From assembly GCF_039555335.1 (NCBI RefSeq), contig NC_092636.1, forward strand, positions 61,259,991 through 61,323,990: DNA of 64,000 nucleotides, in the 5' to 3' direction. Source of the stretch: Amphiura filiformis. Lineage: Eukaryota; Echinodermata; Ophiuroidea; Amphilepidida; Amphiuridae. Position numbers and translations under genes: made by a program. Of the stretch, positions 1 to 13,500 are shown one piece after another. The notes below the pieces were generated by a model. It was given only the letters and a program-made list of their open reading frames with translations, was not told where the DNA came from and did not search any database. Positions within the stretch are counted from its first letter, which is position 1. Every line of letters begins with the position of its first letter.

Positions 1-369
1 CTGCGATGACGCAATCACCCTAAGTGTTATATGCTCACGGAATTGCTGGCGGGCAGCGATAACCCGTAGCTACCGGTCCGTGATCGTGTGGTTGGCATGC
101 GGTGGGGGGTCAAAGGTTGAATCCGGGGTGCCAAGTGAAAATTCTTCTTCTCTCTTTTTTGTATCTTCTTTGACTTCTGATATCAAAAAGCAGGGTTCAG
201 TGTTAGGGTTAATAATTATGTTTCATATTCTAGTGTTTCGCTTCTGCTTCAGTGGAAACCTTTTTTTTTTGAGTCGGATGTCGGGAATATTGATTGTGCC
301 AAAGACTTGCTTTTTGTTCAAAATTTGTTGTATAATTGTTTTATGTACCTCCACCGCTGCAAAGTAGAG
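1..369. other. 5' edge sequence without recognisable gene
   Basis: The first 120 bases are somewhat GC-richer than the rest. No exon of NSUN7 was recognised here on either strand. The stretch is probably intron, since the next exon begins at 1219. Confidence 0.4.
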
Positions 370-832
370 CAGGGTTCGGTTTTTGCCGGCAAAAACCTGT
401 TTTTGCCGGCAAAGTGGCAAAAAATGGCAAAAACTCACATATAGTCACTCAAATATTAAGCTCATAAACAGTATCACAAAACTTTTAGTGAATCATTAAA
501 TAGTTTTTTGTCTTATCAAGTCCTTAAAAGGAACAAGTTTTAAATTTGATTTTTGCCACATATCGGTTAAATGCACTTGAGCAATGAAAACCCATACCTT
601 TAATTTCTTAATATGTTATTTATAATTACAAAATCTGACCTTGTTACACTCAGGAAATAATTTTTGTAAGTTAATAATTTGTTTTGAGATGAAAAAAAAT
701 GAACTATAGATCACTTTTTTAGTTTTTGCCATTTTGCTGGCAAAAACTGGCAAAAACTGTTTTTGCCAAGTGGTTTTAACCGCGGTTAAAACCGCGGTTT
801 TTTCCACCTGCGGCAAAAACCTGCGAACCCTG
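370..832. mobile_element. hAT-type MITE with perfect 8-bp target duplication
   Basis: Starts CAGGGTTCGGTTTTTGCCGG and ends with the inverted form (cggcaaaaacctgcgaaccctg). It is flanked on both sides by the identical octamer AAGTAGAG (362-369 and 833-840). The 8-bp duplication and CAGGG termini are typical of hAT superfamily insertions. The interior is full of ggcaaaaac direct and inverted motifs and has no transposase, so it is non-autonomous. Confidence 0.9.
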
Positions 833-1218
833 AAGTAGAGCCTTTTCCTTTCTGTCAAAATTTAGAATCTATAATCTTGGAAAAAATAGCTGGCACAGTT
901 GTTCTAAACAATTGAAATGTGTGCACTATCAATATTGGAGAGGTGATTGAAACATGCACGCAGTGTTTACATGTGATGCACAGAGAATTCCCCTGTATCT
1001 CACCCTTCCCCAATTTGAGGTACAAAAGACAGTCAACGTGGGCCAACATTTTTTCCTATGATTGTAGATTAATTGAGTTAATATTGGCAGTATAGTACCC
1101 CAGGTATAGTATGTGATGTAGACAATGGTTTTGTACCTTTATTTTATATCTTTTTTGTAAATTGTGAAAAAATGCAAACTAATGAATGATGCACACTGTT
1201 CTGCATATCTACCAACAG

Positions 1219-1502
1219 ATTGATGAGAACCACTCCATCATTATGGTAATTCTGTGTGACATGTTGAATAGGAAATTTGTAAAACGTCCGTACAAGAAGG
1301 GCGAAGCATGTATACCATACGTGCAAGAACTGGAAGAAGACTTGCTTTCTTTTAGCACAAAGTTAAATGCCTCATTGGCAAGAAATCGTATCAAGTTTCA
1401 AGCTTCGAGTATAGAGTGTTTGTTGCCAGAGAATATAAGACAGAGGGATGAGAAAGGATCAAATATGCCGACTTATGCATGGGTTAATCAACTCAAAACT
1501 AG
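1219..1502 (+). CDS. NSUN7: NSUN7 coding exon a (first seen)
   Basis: Encodes about 94 residues of the region before the methyltransferase core, including IIMVILCDMLNRKF, SLARNRIKF and YAWVNQLKT, which line up with vertebrate NSUN7. The acceptor is ccaacag ending at 1218. The donor is AG|gtgagt at 1503. The exon enters in phase 0 and leaves in phase 2. The in-frame ATG at 1186 lies before the acceptor and is unlikely to be the start, because the homologous human protein has well over 100 residues upstream. Confidence 0.9.
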
Positions 1503-4500
1503 GTGAGTTCATTGAATCACACAAATTGTCATTTATGTCAAGCAATGTGTACATCGTGTCAGATAAAATGGATTTCAGGATTTCTTGCAATTACTTGTTC
1601 ATTGTATCATTACTGTTTTTGTAGATAAGTTAGTCCATATTCAGTACAATAATATGGCAAATCTGCAATATTTACATTGTACAAAAAATGCATTTTAAGG
1701 GGGTACTACACCCATGGCCAATTGTGTGCCTATTTTTACATTTTTCTCAAAATTATAGCACATTGGTGACAAGTAAGATATGTATATTATAGGGGCAAGG
1801 ACTACAACTACTGTACTGAAAATTCAGCAACTCAAAGCATGTAGTTATTGATTTATTGATCAAATATTGGGTTTCCCTCATTTTTGACTGTTACTCCACA
1901 ACTGTTGACTGTGCTGAAATAAAATTTCCAGTGCAGTAGTTGTAGTCCTTGCCCCTATAATATACATATCTTACTTGTCCTCAATGCACTATAATTTTTG
2001 AGAAAAATGCAAAAATAGGCACAAAATTAGGCAGGGGTGTAGTACCCCCTTAATAGATTTATTATTTACTAGACTTCATCACTGGTATTAAAACACAGAG
2101 AGCATGTATTTAAAATATTTTTGCACATAGTAATAATAGCAAATAACAATGGGGGTCACAGATCACCTGCCAATCAATTACAATCCACATGCGGACTGAT
2201 TTCCATGAAATTCTTGTGCCAAGTCAACTTGCTGTATGTGTGCTTTCAAAGAAGAAAAAGATACTGACAAAAAATATTGGAAATCATTTTACGGTATAAC
2301 AGGAACAGAAAACATTGGAAATCAATATGTAATTTAAGCTTCATTATCACAAGGTTAAATTTTTGGAGTGAAATGAAAATCAAATGATAAATGGTAAATA
2401 AGTCAATAGATAAAATTGTTAATGAGTTTTTTAGCTTGCGTTTCTGTACTCAATCTATTTAACAACCCTCCCCATATAAGCGCCCCCTACAAAAATATCA
2501 TGTCTAATTGGCCCCTTTTTGATGTGAACAGTCAAATAGATCAAATATCTAAATTACACCTCATGACTGCGGATTATGACTGATTTTGACTTCATTACAC
2601 TGTCTTTTGACTTCTTTGTTTTTAAATAATAGCCCCCAAAACCGACTGACTTATGAGCCTGGGCCGCTGATTAGGTTGAATGTGATAATTTAACTAATTA
2701 GTAAAAGTACTCATTTCAATTTCAAAACTTGACTATTTTTATAGCAGTGACCTTTCACATCCTGTCACTGGGGATGTTTTCACAAACTGTTCACTAATAA
2801 CTAATATTGCTGTGTTCAGATTTCTCATTAAGTCTAGTTACTCTACCTGGAATAAACGATGAATTACTGTAATATAAGGGATACATGTCTGCACACATGT
2901 ATGATATGGTAGTTGTGTGTGCTCAATGCAGTATTGAGGAAACATGAATGTTTAACAAGCATCGTGACTATTGATTAATCTGATATAAATTGACGTAAGA
3001 CAAGTGGATAATGACGCAGAACATGAGATATTAATTTGGCTTGACAAAACCATTGAAAAAGTAATCACGACTTTAGCTTTTACTGTATGCTGGTAGCATG
3101 ATCACAAGTGACTTGGTCCACTGCTTTTTCGCGAAACTTCTTGTTGACCTTTCCCAAAAGTGATGATGTTTCTAACAGTAGATTGTATGTGATTTAGAAA
3201 ATGGTAGGCTCTTTATGAAAGTGACAAAAGAATGCCTAGCTTGGGCACCTCTGAAGTAGGAGTTTTTTGATGATAGGTTACCAGTCAACATTAATAGGTA
3301 AATTTTCACGGGAAAATTTTCTGGACACATGACCAATCCGTATCAATGTGAGTGTAACCTCGAGCCTGATCTCTGACCCCCGGCGGTGACCTCGCTATTC
3401 AAGTCTTAGTAATTTTGAATTGGAATAGTATTTTTGACTGCAATTTTGATAGAAATTTGTGCATTGCAAATTTATTGAATATTATGTTATCTTAATTTTT
3501 TCACAATATCATCAAAACGTAATTTCAAAAATATCTATCTACGGAAAAAAATATTTATCTACGGAAACTCTTACCATAACATTATTAACTTGCGACAAGT
3601 AACTTAATTTGCATCAAAGGACGAATTCTTCCTATTCAAATACATTGGAAGAATACCCGCTGTGCTCGGGGTCACATTCCATAATGCTGATATGTCTGCG
3701 CCCATGGGTGTCACATGTCCAGAAAATTTTCCCGTGAAAATTTACCTATTAATTCTGACTGGTTACACTGTAAAAAATAGGGATCTTTTGATGACATACC
3801 CTTCAATAGTGTGTTTCGGTGATGTATTTTGAAACCTTTGAAACATGTGGTCAATGAGAGATATGATTTAACAACAAAGGGGTCTTTGGGTGACAAATGC
3901 TAAATACATTTATTAGAGACAAAAAAAACCCACATGGATTCTTCAGGTGACAGTGGACCTTACAGAGCTAGAGAAGCTTGATAATTTTGAAATTTCATAT
4001 TATTTCTACAACTTTCTGGCCTTCAGAAATGTATTTTTGTTTTTATTTTGTTTTGTGTTTTGTTGTTGTTTGTAATGCTTGGTTTATAGAAATAAATTAT
4101 GCATATTTTCCATTCTGATATCTATCTTTCAGTGTATCTGAGGTAACAGAAGCCCTGCGGGAAGAAGGATTCAGCATGTCTAAGACATGGGATGGTATTC
4201 AAGATATGGAGAATACATTTGCCTTGGATGGTCATTGTCCTAATGTACTAGTATTCCATTCAGGTTGCAAGGAGGATCTCACATCACATGAGCTGGTACA
4301 AGAAGGAAAGCTTGTATTACAGGTAGGAGGAGATAGGTGTATTACTAGGTGTGTGTGGGGGTCTTGCTTGGATTGCCATGCTCATACCATTAACGCTAAT
4401 CCAGCTTGAAATGTGTGTGGGGGGGACACCCGGTCAAAATTGGCTGAAAAGAACAAAAAATTGGTAATTTGGCCAAAAGGTGGGGAGGGACACATCCCCT

Positions 4501-7500
4501 GGGATTGACACCAATGCATACAATGAAATTTAATCCTAACCCCACAATGGTAGATGTGCGCCCTGTGTTTCCCCCATTTGTCACAGCTGAGGCATGCAGG
4601 GTGTTAGATTTGGTGGTAGAAAGGTTAATAGGACCAAACATGGTGAAAAGAATCTATATGTTGATGAAAATACCAAATTTTGATTTTGATACTCTCTCAG
4701 CTTCTTCCTGACAGCATTAAAAAGTGCAAAAGCTCAATCAAACTTGATTGGTTTTGAAAGTCGATTTTGAAAACCAGTGCCAATCACCTTTTGTAAAAAG
4801 CAAAAGGAACAGATGTACATAGATACATGTAGCAAAGGGATTGAAGGTATTTCAGTTTCAGCTGGCAGGCCTCTGGACATAGTCTTCTGAGGAAATTATG
4901 AAACCAAATACAGTGTCTCATATTTTTGACATCAGACAGAAAGCTCCTGTGATTAAACAGTTTTAATCTTTTTATATTTTCAAAAAACATGGTATTAATG
5001 GGTCATTTATGTGCCTGTTAATTTTAGATATAGTTATAATTTGCTCGGTGAAATCTAGAATGATTAATAAGGTTAGTTATTTAGGTCACATATCATGATC
5101 AAAAGACAACAAACCAGAAACAACAACATCAGATGATAAAAAGGCTCCTTGAGCCAGCCACGATCAATTTTGATAGTACTATTACGGAGCCACAAAAGTG
5201 TGTTTATGGTGATAATCTACACGAAATCAGTTGCTTTCACGATTAAAATCTCTAAAGCAAATGAATCTTATCTGTCTGTGCAAACTGTTATATCATGGTG
5301 CTGTGTGTCCTGCTTATGTCCCAATGTGTGAAAACATTGGTCACAAGAATGTAGGACACAATTGTATGTAATCAATCTCTTTAGCAGTCATCTTAATCTT
5401 TGATGTGGTGTTTTGAACACTGAAGACAAGCATTCAATAAGAATTCTTTTAGGGCTACACAATCATTATATTTAATCCCTATGGGGGAGGGTGATGAATT
5501 CTTAACACAGTCTGTCAAAAATATCTAGCCCTTCTCCCTTTTAGCTTGACAAAAACTCCTTGTCCCTCCCTCATGTTAATTCAATGCATTGAAATTGAAT
5601 TTAATTGAAATGAATTTTGGGTAATTTTTATTTCAACGCATTGGAATTTGAATTGGACTAAGTTTGGGCATGAATTAAACTGGATTGGAATTGAAATAAT
5701 TGTGAGCAATAAAGAATTGGATTGGATTGGAAATTTGAGTAATGTTAATTCAATGCATTAAAATTAAAATTTAATTTAAATGAATTTTGGGTGATTTTCA
5801 TTTCAATGGGCTATTCCATTTAAAATCCACACTACCTCTAGGGAAGATTTAGCAAAAGTCATCCACAGAGGGAGTATAAGTTTTGACTCAAATAGACAAT
5901 TGGGTAACTTTCATTTGAAACACTCACTCCATTTGTGGAAGATATAGGTAAAGGCATAATACAGGGGGTATGGGTTTCAAAATAATTAACCCTGACCAGT
6001 TACATTTGAAAAACATACCCCCTCTATGGAAGATATTTCCAAAATCTTCCACAGGTGTAGTGTGGATTTCAACTATAATAGCCCAATGAATGCATTGGAA
6101 TTGAATTGGAATTAAATAAAAATGACTTGTCTTGGGCATGAATTGAATTGGAATTGAAATAATTATGAGCATTGAAGAATTGAATTGGATTCTAATTGAA
6201 ATCAATTTTCTGGAGTGAATAACATTACTCCCCTCCACCATGCTAAAAAAATATTTTCCCCTGTTACATCGTATGCAAGGGCACTCACTCACATTTGAAA
6301 CCTTACATTGTCTTATTATTTCAACTATTAATTACGTTTTCCCCTGCAGGACAAAACTACTTGTCTGGGACCACATTCTGTGAAGCAGCTGCTCAATGAA
6401 GGAGACGATATCATTCATACCAATGTAGGGTCTGGCTGGACGACAGCACATGTGGCATCGCTTACCACTCAAGATCAGTGCACTGTCTATGGATTTGGGG
6501 TTAAAGGTCAATCGAGAGTGGATCAGGTCAATGGACAGATGAGAAAACTAGAAATAGAAAGTATCCTTTAGTTCAGTTGTTGTTAAGACACTAGTAGTAG
6601 TAGTATGCAGGGTCCTATGAAACCCATGGCAGTTGTATATAGTAAGTCATATTATGCCTATAAAATAAGTCAATATAATACTAATAGTACAATTTTTATA
6701 CTTAGTATTCCAATATTTTACTTAGGAAATGTTTATGTTACTTTGTTGTATACTTCATGTAAGTATATAGAGCTTTGGATGTTCAGTCCCCTCAAGCAGG
6801 CCATAATATGTAAAATACACATTTTACAACACATGTACCTATCACTGAAGTGATTATTCAAAATATTAGAGAATGTAAGAGGCTGTGTCATTGTGTACTT
6901 GAGACAGTCATGAAAGTCACTTCAAACACGTTGTAAACAAAACAGCAGTTGAAATACCAGTAAAATAAAGTCACTGTCTTGCCCTGTGTGCTCATTCTGG
7001 GCACTTCATTCAGCCAGATTCATTCAGTATTACAGGCAGGTGTCGCCAAACAATTTTGTGGGCGCAATATTTGAAAAAGATATTTTGAGTTAATTTTTTA
7101 TTAAAATTATGATTTTTTGTGAATTGAGTCTAAAGAACATTTCAAAAAATTCATATCTGTTATTTTTTCTTGAAAATGATCTGTTGAAAGAGGGCAGAGC
7201 TTGTGTTTTTCTACTCAAGATCTTACTTTGCTCTATAAAGCCATGAAATTGTGTTGGCTATTTTAAAGTTGCAGGACAATAATTCAAAATTGGTCACAGA
7301 AATACAATAAAAACTTGTAGCTTATGTAAGCTGAATATTGCATTTCTTCTTCACAATGTTCACATTATTATTATGCATTTTTTATTTATTTCAAAAATGT
7401 TGAATCCTTAACCCCACCTCACAGATGTGAAATTAATACAAGATAGTATATTTGATGTGCAACATACAGATCCACGATTCAAGAATGTCAAAGTTGTACT

Positions 7501-10500
7501 TGTCACACCTCAAGATTCTAGATCCGGTATTACAAATCCAGTGGAGTATATGCTACAGGAAGGAGACGGTAAGGCGCAAGAAACAAAAAAATAATTACAG
7601 AATTGGAATAGAAAACAAAATAAAGCTTATTTCCACCTATTTTGAATGTACATTCAGTGAAAGGCCCAAGCAAACCCCATCTTTTACTGATATTTTCTTC
7701 AAATCCTTTATTTACTTGCCTTTAGGCCCATAGTACTCTTAAAATCCATTGAAATAAACTATTTTTTGGATCTCCAATATGCAGAGACATCTCAGGCCCA
7801 AATTTGTTTATTTACTTCTTGGCGTAGCAAGCATTTCTGGAAATTGACCAAATTCCATAGAATTGGAGAATTGTAGGGATTTGTAGAAAATGGAATAGAA
7901 AATTGAATTTTGACCTTTTAGAACATGGAAAATGTGTCACTTTAGTTTAGAAGTACTTAACATCAGTCAAATGAGGCTGTGGACTGGACATTTCACTGTT
8001 ATTTCATGGAAGCATAGATGATAGCATAAAGCACAAAATTGTAGTGCACTTTATCAGTTGTTTTGCTTATTATTTTCTAGCCTATACTTAAGCATATCTT
8101 TGTAATCTCTGACAGATATCCTTTTGAAAATCCAATAACTTTTCAATTAAACCATTAAAAAACCTTTTATTCTGGATAGCAAAAATTGTGAGGGCCCACC
8201 AAAATATATAGCCAAGGGCCTAAGCAGCCCACAGACATTGTTGTTGCTTATTTCAAGCACTGTGTAATCTACTATACTTCTACAGTTTTATAATGAGCCT
8301 TTTGTCACAAGTTCTGTTGTTTCTATTACTCATTTGCAGATGCAAGTCTACTCAAGGAGCTTTCACGAGACAATGTTGATGCAGAAAAATTAGATGAATT
8401 AGTATCCAAGCACATGGACCTACTCAAGCATGTTATGAAATGTAAGTTGTCAACTACAGTTGCTGCTAAAATTGATTCATCATTGAATTCTGTGAAGACA
8501 ACAATAACAGCAACAAGTAAATGGAAGTAAATTTTAACTGAAATATCATCAATAACAGCAATAATTGCATATGTGATGCGATCAAGCAAAATCAGTCGGA
8601 ATCCGGATTGATTTTGAGATATAGCCAAACAAAGGAACTATTTCTTTTTGTTTCTTCTTGTTTTGAAATCTCTTTAATTGCTCATATCTTTGGAACTGGT
8701 TGTTCAATTTAAATGGGGTTTTCTGCAAAATCCAGCTCTGTAAAAGATTTTTACTCTCCTATAAGAAACTGAAAAGTTAATATTTCTGAGTTCCGACTGA
8801 TTTTGCTTGATCGCATGGTTTAGATTGAAAATGCAGAAAGTGTAATGAATAAAAAAGATTGTTTTTCTACAAAGGTTAGTAGCCGGCTTGTTTGACAATT
8901 CACCCCTGTTTCTTCTCCAGTTCCCAAGGTGCAAGCAGTGGTCTACACAACCTGTTCAGTGTTCTCAGAAGAAAATGAGAATGTGGTGACTAAAGTGATG
9001 GATTATAGCAATAATGCCAGACTGCCCAGCAAGATGCCTTTCAGGATGATACCGCCTCTTATACCACTTACACCAAGGGATTTAGACACACAGAAGTCTA
9101 CTAAGTTTCTGACCATTGAGCCTTCGGAGGTTATGGGTGGATGCTTTGTGGCAGTGTTAAGTAGAGAGGTAGGCTGCTTAATTATTCTATTGTAGGTGGA
9201 TGAATGAGGTTGATGATTGAGTGAGTTTGATTAGTGAGAAAGTTATTGATTGAGTGAAGTGGATGAGTGAGTCAGCAAGCGAGTGAGTGAGAATGGGTGA
9301 GGGTAGGAATGTGATTGATTTATTGAGTAAGGAATGGGTTAGGTAGGGGTTGTGAGTGATTGATATATTGAGTGAGGCAGGGATGGAGTTAGAAATAGTG
9401 AGGATTGTGAGGGGGTGGGGTGAGTGAATGAGTAAACTAGAGTGAATGAATGAGTTAATAGTAATGCTAGTAATAGTATGCAAGTTTGTAATTTTAAATA
9501 AGTAAATTAGAGGCAAAAATATCAGCCTAACAATTTTACATGATACTTAGAAATGCAATCCATTGTTTATATCTCAAAATATTTTCAACTCTGGATGTAG
9601 TTTGCAAAAGTGTGCAATGTTTCCTAGCATGTATCTGAGCTTATGTTTTTGTTTGTATGTCATATTTCATACTGCATGCTTATATTTTATTTTATTTCAT
9701 TATAGGGAAAAAGATTGGTAAGATTTTTGTGATGTTGTTTGATACTAACTTGATTTCTTGTTGTGAATTGCACTTAACAACAAACTAGACCCCCTTGGAT
9801 TACTTACATGTATGCATTTTATTGTGTTTTGCTATACTGTCAAGGTATTTTCAAATATTGTTTATGGAAGTGTTTGTTGATGAGAATGATGAACCTTCTT
9901 TAACACTTGTACTAATTTGGTGCTACTGAGAATACTAATGTTCACTATTGTGTTACTTATTTTCAAGGAAATGAATATATGTTATGGGTCTTAAATGGAG
10001 CGAGGGTCACATAGGCTTAAAAGATGCTCTGCACGTGCTGAAAAATCTTTCCTTTAATAGACATTGGGTCTGTATTTGAGGGCAAGGGCCAAAAAATCCA
10101 GAAAATTTGGCCAACAGTTAGAGCAAAATCTGTAGTAATGGGTGCTTTTTTCATTGCAAATGACCCTTAGAAATGTTGTTGTAGGCAAAATATCTCGATC
10201 ATGAGAGCCAACTTAGGTACGTACAGATATTTGCATCAAGTGTACTACGCAAAGACCATACACTTACGGCACAAATACAGCTGTTGAGAATTGACCAATC
10301 CCAGTTTTGAATACGGTCATCGCTAGGCAAGATCAAGGTTCGGTCATGTAGGTTGCGAAATCGTGTTTTTCCACATAAAAGCCAAACATTGCTTTTAGTG
10401 GTTTTTTTACTGCCTAGCTACATGTTCAATATATAAAGAAGTGAAAATGCCAACATTACAGCCCACAACGGTCACATATTATGGTCATGATCACTGTTAA

Positions 10501-13500
10501 TTCAGTAAATCATATTTGCTGAAGACCCTACTTTTCTGTGTCACTTGACAGAACGAGGAAAGAGAGAACAAATGTAATCAGCTTCCATGTATTGATTTTA
10601 TCTGGTCACAATTGCCTCAAGCAGATTTACATTGCTACTACTTCCAGTACAAAATTATTTACTTAATGAGCGGGTAAAAGTAATCTCTATAGATAAAATA
10701 TAATAGCTGCTTCAAGATAATGCAGTAATCTTTTCAGTACATATCATTTTGAGAATGCAAGAATGTGCACATGTTTCTAACATGGCAGCTTTTTCATTGA
10801 TGAATAATCTATATGGCCCACCCACCTGTTGATAAAACCATCAGTAATTGATTTGCAAGAGTGAGTGCCATCTATAGATGCAAATTGACTATGACTATTT
10901 CATTGTGATCAATTAAGTCATCTGAATATTGCTTCAAATCTTCTACTGATCGATTTACCAAAAACAAATACCACAGATTTATATAGGGTGCAACGGTAGA
11001 CCCTTGCGCTGTACAGGAAGTCATCTACTGCTATTATTTATAGCTCAAGATACACCTTATATTTAGCATCAGTCAGAGATGCAGCTCTACCAAGTATACA
11101 GGTGCAGTGTGGTTACGATCTTATACTAGTAAGCACTCACGCACTAGAGTCTGGTTTATTCTTTGACCGACCCTACCATTCTGGTGGGGGCACATTATAT
11201 GCACTGTGTAATTTACTAATCTACTTTTACAAATTTTGATGTGATTTCTGTGATTTTTGGTCAAAAACATTGAATTACTGGACTCCACCCATGTCATTGT
11301 TCTCTGTTGTGATTTAAGTTGTGAGTGTGCATTGGGATATTAATGTTGCTAACATGAATGATGTTTAATGGTTTGATTACTACAAATGGAAATAAATTTA
11401 TACAGAAACATACAGATATCCTACCACATGAACACTACTACATACCCCTGTGAACCAAGGATGGTGGTTGTATGCAGTTAGATCCACTGTTTAAATGTGA
11501 AAAGTCTTGTGTGTATCCTTGTTTACAGGCAAACACCCTGGTACCCCTACCTATCATACTATTATGATACACCCACACCCCAATGTAACACTGTCACACA
11601 AACACACACCCTACCCCATACACACCCGACCCATTCCCCCACACACCATGACTAATACACACATTTGTATTTACTTCTCCAATTGTGTCTTGCAGGATGA
11701 GGCACTGAGTGCAGCAGACATCATTGCCCGTGCAGCAGCTAAAGGGCTCTGTGATGGCCCAGCAAGTAAGAAAGATGATGATGATGACACAGAAGAAACT
11801 ACAGAATCATCAAAACTGAAGAAGAAAAGTAGCCGCACAACACCTCGAGGATACCCTACGGCCAAGAAATCTGTGTCAGCCAGATATCTCAAAGGTTACA
11901 AGGGTGGTCAGGGTAGTGCAGAAAAGGTGGTGGTCAAATCAAGTAGCAGTGGTCAGCAGAAGAAAGTCAAGCCTGTTAGGACTGCAAGTAAGTGCACTGA
12001 TATTTGTATAAATTATGCTGTATTTAACATGTCAACATCCTGTTAAGGCCTCAAACATGATTACCTTGTACCTTGGAAATTCTCCCCGTAGACCTCCTCG
12101 TGGAAGTGTAACACAGGGCTGAGAGTATAAAGGAAATCAAGCTCAAGTAAGGTTTGAATCAGGGGCCTCTAGAGCAGGATGTTATCTAGCCATCCATCAA
12201 CTCACCATTTGGAACAGGGAGGGGTTGCTCTTGGTACAGGCAAAATAAGCCCATAGTAATTGTAACGCATGTATTTGAATTTTAACCCCTTGTCTGCTTA
12301 AGCTTGTTCATATTTGTAAGGTTAAACCTTGATGGGCAAGCCTCAAGATCTATTTAAGATACTGCTCAAGAGTTACTTCCTCACTACAAGTAATTTTTAG
12401 TATTTACATTGGACTTAGTCCCTCATAGAGTGTGTCAATTTTCTATGATCTAAACATAGGTAGAGATGAATGACTATGGTTTTAACATTCAGGAATTGTT
12501 ATAACTTTGCATGGAGATGACCTGTAAATAACAACATCCAAAAGATATTAATTGAAATAGGATTGTAAAATTCCAGCTTCATTTTATAAAGTGTTTTCCC
12601 TCCTGTGAAATTTGGTATTACATCACAGTTTACCAATATGATAATTAGTCAGTACTCAGAGAATCGTTTAAAATATGCAAATGCCCCCTTGCCCCCCACC
12701 ACCCATAGTGCCGCCACTGTGTTTAAGTAGTAAATGATGCAATTGTTGGTATATATTAATATGATTATTACATGCTTCTTATTTGCTTCAAAGAAACTAT
12801 ATAACAATTTTGAAATTTGTAAATTGCATTCTTTCTTTAGTGTGTCAACTAATTAACAGATGATCAACTATTGACCAAATTCACCCTGAGAGTATAGTGA
12901 ACAGCACCGTTCTTAAAAGTGTGCATGTTTTAATATGATAGCTACTCTCAGTAGTGGTGCACTTGGTCAGTTGGTTGTAACTTTTGATTGATAACAATTT
13001 AACAGTCAACTATAGTTGGTTTGAATCCCAATATTAATAAGTGAGATAATAATGTTTTGTTCCAAATAACTAATACTGGAGCCCAGTTCTTTCACTTGTC
13101 CTTTCGTTTTCTCTTTTCCATATCCCTCTTCTTGTACATCTTACCTCTCATACAGTGGCTTCAGGGGGCAGATGGTCTTGAGTTCCTGCTATTATAACAT
13201 AGCCCCCTGGAACCCTCCAGTGAAGTGGAACCCTCCAGTGAAGTGGAGGGTTCAAGGGGAGAGGATCCAGAGGCAGAGTCCACACCATTGATACTCCATT
13301 CCCCCTCCCCTCATTTCATCTATAGTTTGTTCGCCTTATAAATGTCAAAAATATGTTTTTATGTTACTTACTTGCTAACTTACTCTCGCGTAAATTCACA
13401 TAAGCATGTGCCAGTCACGTATTGCGCAACTATGCTGCACCAAGCATACGTGCCATTCTATATCAATACACAATGTTAAAAGTCTCATTTTGTACGCCAA

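Noticed and set aside
855..1049. 64-aa minus-strand frame near the left edge
   Set aside because: No recognisable domain, no splice or promoter context, and it lies in what appears to be an NSUN7 intron.
9187..9516. 109-aa minus-strand open frame
   Set aside because: Product of the degenerate TGAG/TGAT repeat in an NSUN7 intron, with no family resemblance.
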